Source of the DNA: an uncultured Bacilli bacterium
Lineage (GTDB): Bacteria > Bacillota_I > Bacilli_A > RF39 > UBA660
Length of the DNA stretch: 32,396 bases
Assembly (NCBI GenBank): GCA_947624565.1
Contig: CANQKX010000002.1
Span: 66,059-98,454, forward strand
Direction of reading: 5' to 3'
Shown one piece after another: positions 25,017 through 32,261 of this stretch. The position numbers and the translations under genes are program-made. How positions within the stretch are numbered: position 1 is the first letter of the stretch; every line of letters starts with the position of its first letter. Under the pieces are notes generated by a model. That model did no database searches and was not told the origin of the DNA. It saw only the letters and a program-made list of their open reading frames with translations.

Positions 25017-28000
25017 ATGGAAAAATATAAAGTAATGGATGGAAATGAGGCTTGTGCACATATTTCATATATGTTTACGGAAGTCGCTGGAATATATCCT
25101 ATAACACCCGCATCACCAATGAGTGAATATATTGATGAATGGTCAAAATCAGGAAAAGAAAACATTTTTGGTAGTAAAGTAAAACTTGTAGAAATGCAAA
25201 GTGAAGCAGGTGCAATTGCACTTGTACATGGTTCACTTCAAACAGGGACATTTGCAAGTACTTATACAGCAAGTCAAGGATTACTTTTAATGATACCATC
25301 AATGTATAAAATTGCAGGAGAAATGCTTCCTTGTGTAATAAATGTCGCATCAAGAACAGTTTCTACACATGCACTTAGCATATTTGGTGATCATTCAGAT
25401 GTATATGCAGCAAGAACAACTGGATTTTGTATTCTTTCATCTTCATCAGTCCAAGATGTAATGTATATGACTTTAATATCATATTTATCTTCTATTAAAG
25501 GTAGATTACCATTTATTAATTTTTTTGATGGTTTTAGAACTAGTCATGAATTAAATAAAATAAATGTAATTGATAAAGAAGATATTATAGATTTATTACC
25601 TGAAAAAGAAATAAATGATTTTAGAACAAATAGTATGTTATATGAGAAAAAAATTAGAGGAACAACTCAAAATGATGATGTATATTTTCAAAATTTAGAG
25701 GTAAGAAATAAATATTATGATCAAATGCCAGATATAGTAAATGATTATATGGAAAAAATAAATAAGAAATTTTCTACAGAATTTAAACCATTTAATTATT
25801 ATGGATCATCAAATGCAAAAAAAGTAATAGTTGCGATGGGATCAGTATGTGATTCTATTAAAGAACTTATTGATATATTATTAGAAAAAGGAGAAGAAGT
25901 AGGATTAATAGAAGTTCATTTATTTAGACCATTTTCTAAAAAATATTTATTAAATGTACTTCCTAAGTCTGTTAGAAAAATTGCAGTTTTAGATAGAGCA
26001 AAAGAAATAGGTGCATCAGGAGAGCCATTATATTTAGATGTAGTTAATGCATTAAATGATGTTAAAAATAAACCATTTATAATAGGGGGTAGATATGGAA
26101 TATCAAGTAAAAACACTACTATAGAAGATTTATATGCAGTATATAAAAATTTAGATAGTAAAAATCCTATAAATTCATTTACAATAGGTATAACAGATAA
26201 TGTAACAAATAAAAGTTTAAAAAGAGTAAAAATAAAAAATAATAGAAAAAATATAGAAATGCTTATATATGGATATGGTTCTGATGGTATGATTTCAGCC
26301 TCTAAAGATTTAATTAAAATGGTAGGTGATAATACTTTAGGATTTGTTCAAGGTTATTTTGAATATGATTCAAAAAAAAGTGGTGGAGTAACAAAAAGTC
26401 ATATTAGAATTGGTAAAGAAGTAATAAGACAATCTTATTATGTAGATAATCCTCATATAGTAGTTTGTACAAAAGATGTATATTTAAATAAATATGATAT
26501 TATTGATAATATTAGAAAAAATGGTATTTTTATACTTGTTACAGATAAAAAAGAAAATAATATAGGTAAGATATTACCTGATAAAGTAAAAAAGATATTA
26601 AGTGAAAGAAATATTAATTTTTATGTAATAGATGCATACAAGATATCTACTAAGAATAATATACCAAATAAGATTAGTACTATTATGGAGTCTGTTATTG
26701 TATATATTACAAAAGTATTACCTTATAATGAATATTTAGAAAAAGTAAAAGAAACAATAAAATTACATTTTCTAAAAAAGGGTGAAGAAATAGTAACTAA
26801 TAATATAAATGCAGTTGATGAGGCTATTAATAATATACATCAAGTACAAATTCCTATACAATGGAAAAATTTAACTATAGAAGATAAAAAATTATCTAAA
26901 ACATTTGAATATATGAGTCATTTAAAAGGAAATGAATTAACAGTAAAGGATTTTGAAATACATAAAGATGGTACATATGAAGTAGATACTAGTAAATATG
27001 AAAAAAGAAATATTGCACAAAATATACCAAAATGGATAAAAGAAAATTGTATTCAATGTAATCAATGTTCAATTGTATGTCCTCATTCAGTTATAACTCC
27101 TAAACTAATGACTGATGATGAAATAAAGAAAAATAAAAATGTTGTTACTATTCCTTGTATGGGTAATAATGAATATAAATATGCACTTGAAATAAAATAT
27201 GAAAATTGTACAGGTTGTGGTGTATGCGCAAATACATGCCCTGGTAAATTGGGTGCAAAAGCACTTATTATGGAAAATGCTAATGAAGTAGAAAGAATAA
27301 ATAATTCTATTGATAAAGTAACTAATAAAAAATTATATATGGATACTACAATAAAAGGTCTTGCATTTAACGAGTCATTATTTAAATATTCAGGAGCATG
27401 TGCAGGATGTGGAGAAACACCATATTTAAAATTACTTACTCAAATATTTTCAGATGGAATAATAATTGCAAATGCTACTGGATGCTCATCTATATATGGT
27501 GGTAGTATGCCATCTAGTCCATATAATGTATCTTGGTCAAATTCATTATTTGAAGATAATGCTGAATATGGATTAGGTATGAAAATGACAATAGATGTTA
27601 TGAAAGAAAAAATAACTAATATAATGAAAGATAAATTAACTAAAAAACTAGGTCTAAAAAATATAGAAATGTTTAATAAATGGTTATCTAATAAAGATAA
27701 TCCAGAAATAACTAAACAAGTAATGGAAAATATTAATTATGATGAAGTAAAAGAATTAATACCATTAAAAGGATATATTCATACAAAAAATGTTTGGATA
27801 GTTGGTGGAGATGGATGGAGTTATGATATAGGATTTAGTGGAATTGATCATGTAATGGCATCTGGTGAAAATGTAAATATATTGGTACTTGATACAGAAG
27901 TATATTCTAATACCGGTGGTCAATCAAGTAAATCTACTAAAAAGGCAGCAGTAGCTAAATTTTCAAGTGATGGTAAAAAAACATCTAAAAAAGATTTGGC

Positions 28001-28421
28001 TAGAATGATGATGAATTATCCTAATGTATATGTTGCTCAAATAAGTTTAGGAGCTGATATGAATCAAACTATTAAGGCAATAAAAGAAGCAGGAAAACAT
28101 AATGGACCATCGCTTATAATTGCATACTCTCCATGTATTAATCATGGCATAAAAAAAGGTATGAGTAAATCTATTGAAGAAGAAAGACTTGCTGTTAGAT
28201 GTGGATATTTTCCAATATTTAGATATAATGGAAAAACAAATGAATTTAATTTAGACTTTTCTAATCCAAATTTTGATTTATATGATGAATTCTTAGATGG
28301 TGAAAATAGATATTCAATGATAAAAGTAGTGAATCCAAAATTAGCAGATACATTACTTGAAGAAAATAAAAAAGAAGCAATAGAAAGATTTAATTATTAT
28401 AAAAATTTAAAAACTAAGTAA
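25017..28421 (+). CDS. nifJ: Pyruvate:ferredoxin (flavodoxin) oxidoreductase
   Basis: A single-chain PFOR of 1134 residues that converts pyruvate and CoA to acetyl-CoA, CO2 and reduced ferredoxin or flavodoxin, the typical anaerobic route. Domains occur in order: pyrimidine-binding domain I (VMDGNEA start, IYPITPASPMSEY at about 24-36), domain II (~250-400), gamma domain (~410-600), a ferredoxin domain with two CxxCxxC-x3-CP clusters (C677 region and C730 region), the CAGCGET cluster ligands (~795) and the TPP-binding GGDGWSYDIG (~929-938) with SNTGGQ. The ATG at 25017 is chosen over an in-frame GTG at 25008, which is part of the ribosome binding site. All cluster cysteines appear intact. It is monocistronic with its own terminator. 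Confidence 0.97.
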   Translation: MEKYKVMDGNEACAHISYMFTEVAGIYPITPASPMSEYIDEWSKSGKENIFGSKVKLVEMQSEAGAIALVHGSLQTGTFASTYTASQGLLLMIPSMYKIAGEMLPCVINVASRTVSTHALSIFGDHSDVYAARTTGFCILSSSSVQDVMYMTLISYLSSIKGRLPFINFFDGFRTSHELNKINVIDKEDIIDLLPEKEINDFRTNSMLYEKKIRGTTQNDDVYFQNLEVRNKYYDQMPDIVNDYMEKINKKFSTEFKPFNYYGSSNAKKVIVAMGSVCDSIKELIDILLEKGEEVGLIEVHLFRPFSKKYLLNVLPKSVRKIAVLDRAKEIGASGEPLYLDVVNALNDVKNKPFIIGGRYGISSKNTTIEDLYAVYKNLDSKNPINSFTIGITDNVTNKSLKRVKIKNNRKNIEMLIYGYGSDGMISASKDLIKMVGDNTLGFVQGYFEYDSKKSGGVTKSHIRIGKEVIRQSYYVDNPHIVVCTKDVYLNKYDIIDNIRKNGIFILVTDKKENNIGKILPDKVKKILSERNINFYVIDAYKISTKNNIPNKISTIMESVIVYITKVLPYNEYLEKVKETIKLHFLKKGEEIVTNNINAVDEAINNIHQVQIPIQWKNLTIEDKKLSKTFEYMSHLKGNELTVKDFEIHKDGTYEVDTSKYEKRNIAQNIPKWIKENCIQCNQCSIVCPHSVITPKLMTDDEIKKNKNVVTIPCMGNNEYKYALEIKYENCTGCGVCANTCPGKLGAKALIMENANEVERINNSIDKVTNKKLYMDTTIKGLAFNESLFKYSGACAGCGETPYLKLLTQIFSDGIIIANATGCSSIYGGSMPSSPYNVSWSNSLFEDNAEYGLGMKMTIDVMKEKITNIMKDKLTKKLGLKNIEMFNKWLSNKDNPEITKQVMENINYDEVKELIPLKGYIHTKNVWIVGGDGWSYDIGFSGIDHVMASGENVNILVLDTEVYSNTGGQSSKSTKKAAVAKFSSDGKKTSKKDLARMMMNYPNVYVAQISLGADMNQTIKAIKEAGKHNGPSLIIAYSPCINHGIKKGMSKSIEEERLAVRCGYFPIFRYNGKTNEFNLDFSNPNFDLYDEFLDGENRYSMIKVVNPKLADTLLEENKKEAIERFNYYKNLKTK

Positions 28422-28444
28422 AAAAAATATACTTAGTTTTTTTA
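28410..28444 (+). terminator. Terminator after nifJ
   Basis: AAAACTAAGTA/TACTTAGTTTT (11 bp) over a nine-base A-rich loop, followed by TTT. It begins in the last nifJ codons. Confidence 0.8.
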
Positions 28445-28445
28445 T

Positions 28446-28481
28446 AAAAAAAAGAAGCTGTCCCCCCTGAAGGGCAGCTTC
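28446..28481 (-). terminator. GC-rich terminator on the minus strand
   Basis: The GAAGCTG/CAGCTTC stem plus T-G, C-G, C-G pairs encloses a loop of eight; on the minus strand it is followed by eight T (A-run 28446-28453). On the + strand no T-run follows, which sets the direction. Confidence 0.7.
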
Positions 28482-28548
28482 ATAAAAAAGAATAAAAAGG
28501 GGTTGGCTAGTGTGATACTAGCACCAATTCGCCATTTGGGAATTGGTA
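28446..28548 (-). ncRNA. Candidate minus-strand small RNA (~100 nt)
   Basis: This is one of the two most GC-rich, most structured non-coding patches of the window. Read on the minus strand, a promoter (28583-28555) leads into a hairpin with 8-bp arms ACCAATTC/GAATTGGT (28547-28523), a second with 6-bp arms GCTAGT/ACTAGC (28522-28506), a U-rich single-stranded stretch, and a terminator hairpin GAAGCTG/CAGCTTC (28481-28454, extended by three pairs) followed by eight T. TTGG at 28503-28506 could instead pair with CCAA at 28524-28527, so alternative folds exist. I do not recognise an Rfam family and see no good coding frame. Alternatives are a type I antitoxin, a palindromic repeat element, or a recG leader on the other strand. 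Confidence 0.5.
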
Positions 28549-28554
28549 GCATAT

Positions 28555-28583
28555 ATATTACTTATAAAAGGTATTTTTGTCAA
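28555..28583 (-). promoter_or_regulatory. Promoter of the candidate minus-strand RNA
   Basis: On the minus strand TTGACA (28583-28578) and TAATAT (28560-28555) are 17 bases apart. It lies back to back with the recG promoter. Confidence 0.6.
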
Positions 28584-28600
28584 GTACTTTTTTAAAAATA

Positions 28601-28609
28601 TGTTATAAT
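28601..28609 (+). promoter_or_regulatory. Extended -10 promoter of recG
   Basis: TGT-TATAAT, TATAAT at 28604-28609. TTGTCA at 28577-28582 is 21 bases upstream, too far for a normal -35. Confidence 0.6.
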
Positions 28610-28632
28610 ATTTTTAAAGTGAGGCAATTATT

Positions 28633-30597
28633 ATGATACAGTTAAAAGATATAAAAGGAATTGGACCAAAAACTATAGAAAGTTTAAATAAATTAAATAT
28701 AAATAATATTAATGATTTACTTGAACATTATCCTTTTAGATATGAAATATTAAAGCAAACAACATTATATGAAGAAAAAGTAATAGTATCTGGTATTATA
28801 GAATCGCAAGTAACTTTAAACTTTTTTAGAAACATAAATAAATTAACATTTAAATTTAATACAAATGATAGATTAATTAATGTAGTAATATTTAATAGAA
28901 GTTTTTTAAAAAATAATTTAACTATAGGAAAAAAGATTACTGTAATAGGTAAATATGATGAAAGATTAAATACTTTAACAGCAAGTGATATTAAGTTATT
29001 TGATTTATCTAAAAATACTATAATAGAACCAATTTATCATTTAGTAAAAGGTATAAATAGTAAGCAATTAAATAAGATTATAAATTTATCACTTAATAAT
29101 TATGATATTGTTGATTATGTACCTAAATATATATCTGATAAATATAATTTTATAAATAAAAATCAAGCATTAGAATATATACATAATCCTATAGATTTAA
29201 ATTTATTAAATAAAGCATTAGAAAGATGTAAATATGAAGAATTATTTTTATTTATGTTAAAAATAAATGCATTAAAAAGAAAAAATAATACCTTAAATGT
29301 AGGATATAAAAAAGATATAGATACAAAAAAAATAAATGAATTTATAAATAATTTACCATTTAAATTAACTACAGATCAATTAAATACAGTAAATGATATA
29401 TTTAATGATTTAAAAAGTAATAAAAGAATGAATAGATTAATTGAAGGTGATGTTGGATCAGGTAAGACTGTAGTAGCAGTTATAAGTATGTATGCATTAT
29501 ATTTATGTAATTATCAAAGTGCTTTAATGGTACCAACTGAAGTACTTGCTAAACAACATTATTTAAATATAAAAGAATTATTTAAAGATTATAATGTTAA
29601 TATCGAGTTATTAGTGGGAAGTATGAAAAAAAGTGATAAATTAAAAGCATATGAAAGAATTAAATCAGGTGAATCTAATATAATAATTGGTACACATGCT
29701 ATTATACAAGAAGATATAGAATATAATAATTTAGGACTTGTAATAACTGATGAACAACATAGATTTGGAGTTAATCAAAGAAATAATTTAAGAAATAAAG
29801 GTAATTTACCAGATGTACTTTATATGAGTGCAACTCCAATACCAAGAACATATGCACTTACTATATATGGTGATATGGATATATCTATTATAAATAGTAT
29901 GCCAAATGGTAGGAAGAAAATAATAACAGAAATAGTTGATACAAAAAACATAAAAAATGTACTTTATAAAATAAAGCAGCAACTTGATGATAATCATCAA
30001 ATATATATAATATCTCCATTAATAGAAGATTCATTGGATGATGAGGAAGATATAGTAAAACTAGAAAAGAAGTTTAAATTAGCATTTAAAAATTATAATA
30101 TTGGTGTATTACACGGAAAAATGAATTCAAAAGAAAAAGATAAAATAATGGATGATTATTTAAATAAAAAAATAGATATACTAATAAGTACTACAGTAGT
30201 AGAAGTTGGAGTAGATGTAAAAAATGCAACTATGATTGTAATATTTGATGCTTATAAATTTGGACTTGCGACACTTCATCAATTAAGAGGAAGAGTAGGT
30301 AGAAATTCATATCAATCTTATTGTATTTTAGTTACTAATAAAGATACAAAAAGACTTAATATCATGAAAGATGTTGATGATGGATTTACACTAGCAAGAG
30401 AAGATTTAAAGTTAAGAGGCCATGGAGATTTATTTGGAATAAAACAAAGTGGAGATATGTCTTTTAAATTAGCAGATATAACTAAAGATTATGATATTTT
30501 ATTAAAAGCAAAAGATGATTCTAATGAAGTATTAGATAATATAAATAATTATGAAATTCTTAAAAATATATTAAAAGAAAATATAAATATGGATTAA
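28633..30597 (+). CDS. recG: ATP-dependent DNA helicase RecG
   Basis: RecG remodels stalled replication forks and Holliday junctions. The 654-residue protein is slightly shorter than usual (~680) but complete. It has an N-terminal HhH-like and wedge/OB region (IKGIGPKTIESL at 5-16), Walker A GDVGSGKT (272-279), DEQH box (373-376) followed by RFGV, MSATPIPRT motif III, and in the helicase C domain VLHGKM, STTVVEVGVD and HQLRGRVGR. The RecG-specific C-terminal LKLRGHGDLFGIKQSG segment is present. GTGAGG lies nine bases before the ATG. It is the last chromosomal gene before the integrative element. Confidence 0.97.
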   Translation: MIQLKDIKGIGPKTIESLNKLNINNINDLLEHYPFRYEILKQTTLYEEKVIVSGIIESQVTLNFFRNINKLTFKFNTNDRLINVVIFNRSFLKNNLTIGKKITVIGKYDERLNTLTASDIKLFDLSKNTIIEPIYHLVKGINSKQLNKIINLSLNNYDIVDYVPKYISDKYNFINKNQALEYIHNPIDLNLLNKALERCKYEELFLFMLKINALKRKNNTLNVGYKKDIDTKKINEFINNLPFKLTTDQLNTVNDIFNDLKSNKRMNRLIEGDVGSGKTVVAVISMYALYLCNYQSALMVPTEVLAKQHYLNIKELFKDYNVNIELLVGSMKKSDKLKAYERIKSGESNIIIGTHAIIQEDIEYNNLGLVITDEQHRFGVNQRNNLRNKGNLPDVLYMSATPIPRTYALTIYGDMDISIINSMPNGRKKIITEIVDTKNIKNVLYKIKQQLDDNHQIYIISPLIEDSLDDEEDIVKLEKKFKLAFKNYNIGVLHGKMNSKEKDKIMDDYLNKKIDILISTTVVEVGVDVKNATMIVIFDAYKFGLATLHQLRGRVGRNSYQSYCILVTNKDTKRLNIMKDVDDGFTLAREDLKLRGHGDLFGIKQSGDMSFKLADITKDYDILLKAKDDSNEVLDNINNYEILKNILKENINMD

Positions 30598-30603
30598 AAT
30601 CTA

Positions 30604-30632
30604 TTGACTTTTATGACAAAATATTTTATTAT
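30604..30632 (+). promoter_or_regulatory. Promoter downstream of recG
   Basis: TTGACT (30604-30609) and TATTAT (30627-30632) are 17 bases apart on the + strand, and the only thing downstream is the structured non-coding stretch before the integrase. Confidence 0.55.
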
Positions 30633-30638
30633 TAATAT

Positions 30639-30750
30639 AGCGTAACGTATGTTACGTAACAACACTTTTACAGAATAAGTGAAAGTGTAACCAAAACCCC
30701 CTGAAATCTCAGCCGAAAGGCTGAGATACTTTGTTTTATAAGGGTTTTTA
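30639..30750 (+). ncRNA. Candidate + strand small RNA next to the integration boundary
   Basis: Starting just after a plausible promoter, the sequence holds CGTAAC-GTAT-GTTACG (30641-30656), then ACACTTTTAC/GTGAAAGTGT (30662-30688, one T-G pair), then a very stable ATCTCAGCC-GAAA-GGCTGAGAT stem (30706-30727) nested inside AAAACCC (about 30693) and GGGTTTT (30742-30748), ending in TTTTTA. This looks like a folded RNA of about 110 nt with a terminator-like end. It contains GGCTGAGAT, but the second half of a TPP riboswitch is missing. I recognise no family. It might also be DNA structure for integrase binding, since it is at the element edge. Confidence 0.45.
30693..30750 (+). terminator. Nested terminator-like hairpin
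   Basis: The outer AAAACCC/GGGTTTT helix encloses the GAAA-capped 9-bp stem; TTTTTA follows on the + strand. The minus strand reads GGGGGTTTTGG on the far side, so it may also slow transcription from the integrase side. Confidence 0.5.
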
Positions 30751-30771
30751 ATGATTATTTTTTGTTTCAAC

Positions 30772-30802
30772 CACCATTTAACCACCCAAAATGGTGTTTT
30801 TT
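30772..30802 (+). terminator. Terminator-like hairpin beyond the integrase gene
   Basis: CACCATTT/AAATGGTG (8 bp) with a nine-base loop is followed by TTTTTT on the + strand. It would shield the antiparallel integrase gene from + strand transcription. The loop holds the ACCACCC sequence that recurs inverted at 32018-32025. Confidence 0.6.
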
Positions 30803-30806
30803 AATA

Positions 30807-30846
30807 AGTTTAAAGTGGTTTAGAATAGTTTAATTTAGTTTAACTT
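30807..30846. repeat. Four GTTTA repeats in 10-bp phase at the integrase 3' end
   Basis: GTTTAA, GGTTTAG, GTTTAA and GTTTAA start (at the GTT) at 30808, 30818, 30828 and 30838, an exact 10-bp period that puts all copies on one face of the helix. The last copy overlaps the integrase stop codon. The position fits accessory (arm-type or excisionase) sites of an att region; function is inferred. Confidence 0.55.
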
Positions 30847-31952
30847 AAACTATTTATGGTAGATACAATATCATTTAGTTTATTTTTATACATGTGTGAA
30901 TATGTGTTTAATGTTTCATCAATTTTAGTATGTCCGAGATATTTTGCAACTATTGTGATATTTGCCCCATTATTGATTAGTAGGGAAGCACAACTATGCC
31001 TAAAATCGTGTATTCTTATTTGTTTAAGTCCTGCTTTCTTACACAATGAATTTTTATGACATCTAACTGTAGAATTAGTAATTGGATCAGTATTACCAAA
31101 AACAAACCATTTATTATTAAATCCATATAATTGATTATCACTTTCTAATAGTATTTTAAGGTCATTTAAGAGTATTTCAGGTATTGGTATATTTCTTATA
31201 CTAGATTTAGTCTTTGGGGTTGTAATAGAGTAGAATTTAGATGATTCACTACCTATTGAAACGACATTTTTATTTACTCTTAATTCTTTATTCTCAAAAT
31301 CTATATCTTCCCAAGTCAATGCTCTTGCTTCTCCTTTGCGAAGTCCACAATAGTATAGAGTTTCATATAAACATTTAAATTTGATGTTATCTTCACAAGA
31401 TATAAATTGTTTAAACTCATCAAGAGTATAAAAATCCATTTCTTTTTTTATTTCATTTGGATTAACGAATTTAGTTATTTTGTTATAGAATAACCTAAAA
31501 TCAAATCCATACATTTTTGTTCCCCAATTTAAAACTATTTTGATAAATTTTTGAATATCATTTTTAGTGCTAGTTTTAATATCCACCTTTGATATTTCTT
31601 TTCTCCATAATTCATAATGAGCCACATTTAAATCTTTAAGTTTTACCTTATCTAGTAATTGCATATATTTTATTCTATCTCTATAAGTTTTTAAAGTTGT
31701 TGCCTTGACTTTATCTTCTTGATATTCATAATATGCAGTATATAAGTCTTTAAATGTCATACCTTTATCTTCAGTAAATACGGTTAATTTTGAAACATAT
31801 TCACGTTCGGCTTCTAATGCCTCTTTTTTCGTATGAAATGCTTTAGAAGTATATTTTTTCCTTTTTCCATCTAAAGATTGAGTCCAAGTATAAAATACCC
31901 ATTTACGACCATCTTTAGTCCATTTATACTTTTCTAATTGTCTTGTAGCCAT
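30840..31952 (-). CDS. int: Tyrosine recombinase/integrase of an integrative element
   Basis: A 370-residue phage/ICE-type integrase. The N-terminal ~55 residues (WTKDGRKWVFYTW, with DGKRKKYTSKAFHTKKEA) match the AP2-like arm-binding domain, residues 65-160 the SAM-like core-binding domain, and 172-370 the catalytic domain. All catalytic residues are visible: R205 (GLRKGE), a Lys near 247-249 (PKTKSS), H315 and R318 (HDFRH), H341 (LGHTK) and the nucleophile Y351 (TYSHMY). A strong AAAGGAGG site precedes the ATG. It should be an active enzyme that integrates and excises the element extending right, outside the window. The gene order int, small acidic gene, further minus-strand gene fits an ICE or prophage edge. 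Confidence 0.93.
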   Translation of the reverse strand: MATRQLEKYKWTKDGRKWVFYTWTQSLDGKRKKYTSKAFHTKKEALEAEREYVSKLTVFTEDKGMTFKDLYTAYYEYQEDKVKATTLKTYRDRIKYMQLLDKVKLKDLNVAHYELWRKEISKVDIKTSTKNDIQKFIKIVLNWGTKMYGFDFRLFYNKITKFVNPNEIKKEMDFYTLDEFKQFISCEDNIKFKCLYETLYYCGLRKGEARALTWEDIDFENKELRVNKNVVSIGSESSKFYSITTPKTKSSIRNIPIPEILLNDLKILLESDNQLYGFNNKWFVFGNTDPITNSTVRCHKNSLCKKAGLKQIRIHDFRHSCASLLINNGANITIVAKYLGHTKIDETLNTYSHMYKNKLNDIVSTINSLS

Positions 31953-31987
31953 TTATTCAATCCTCCTTTGCTAACAAAACAATCACG

Positions 31988-32041
31988 CACTCCTAACTAC
32001 CATTTTACCATCTTTTTGGGTGGTTGAGAATGTTAGGAGTG
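31988..32041. repeat. Inverted repeat upstream of the integrase gene
   Basis: CACTCCTAAC (31988-31997) and GTTAGGAGTG (32032-32041) are perfect 10-bp arms 34 bases apart. The spacer contains TTTTTGGGTGGTT (32013-32025). On the minus strand the stem lies between the stop of the small upstream gene and the integrase start, so it may be an attenuator, an operator or a recombinase binding array. Confidence 0.55.
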
Positions 32042-32048
32042 GTAATTG

Positions 32049-32246
32049 TCATAATTCGATTTCAAAATCATTTTTATTTTGTAGTTCTTCTAATACCTTT
32101 TTGTGTTCTTCAAAAGCCATAATATGATATTTAAGGCTTTTGAAATCATTATTTTGTTTATCTTCAATAATAGATTTTTCTAAAGATTCAATAATAAACT
32201 TTTCCTTATCAATATTTGTATTTTTATCAATAATAATTTCCATCAT
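32049..32246 (-). CDS. Small acidic hypothetical protein of the element
   Basis: A 65-residue, Glu/Lys-rich, probably all-helical protein with no motif I recognise. AAAGGA (32261-32256 on the minus strand) stands nine bases before the ATG pair at 32246; a TTG farther upstream in frame (32255) overlaps that site and is rejected. It lies between a gene truncated by the window end (stop at 32262) and the integrase. Small genes in this place are often excisionases or regulators, but this one is acidic and lacks a visible helix-turn-helix, so that role is doubtful. Confidence 0.55.
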   Translation of the reverse strand: MMEIIIDKNTNIDKEKFIIESLEKSIIEDKQNNDFKSLKYHIMAFEEHKKVLEELQNKNDFEIEL

Positions 32247-32261
32247 ATTAACCAATCCTTT

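Larger units (their letters stand above)
30598..30839. mobile_element. Left boundary zone of an integrative element (putative attL)
   Basis: The 242 bases between recG and the end of the integrase gene contain no gene but hold hairpins and phased repeats. An integrase facing leftward at the edge of a block of minus-strand genes, after 30 kb of chromosomal + strand genes, is the usual picture for one end of an ICE, prophage or genomic island. The exact core site cannot be fixed without the right end. Confidence 0.5.

Noticed and set aside
28512-28594. Short + strand frame from GTG after AAAAGGGG, reading ILAPIRHLGIGS, loosely like Fst-type toxins
   Set aside because: Only ~27 residues, no clear membrane helix, lacks the charged/Trp tail of the family, and its DNA is explained by the hairpins of the candidate minus-strand RNA.
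30706-30745. GGCTGAGAT, as in the TPP riboswitch core
   Set aside because: The downstream TGAACCTGAT/pyrophosphate-binding half is absent, and the string is fully used by a simple GAAA-capped hairpin. No thiamine gene is nearby.
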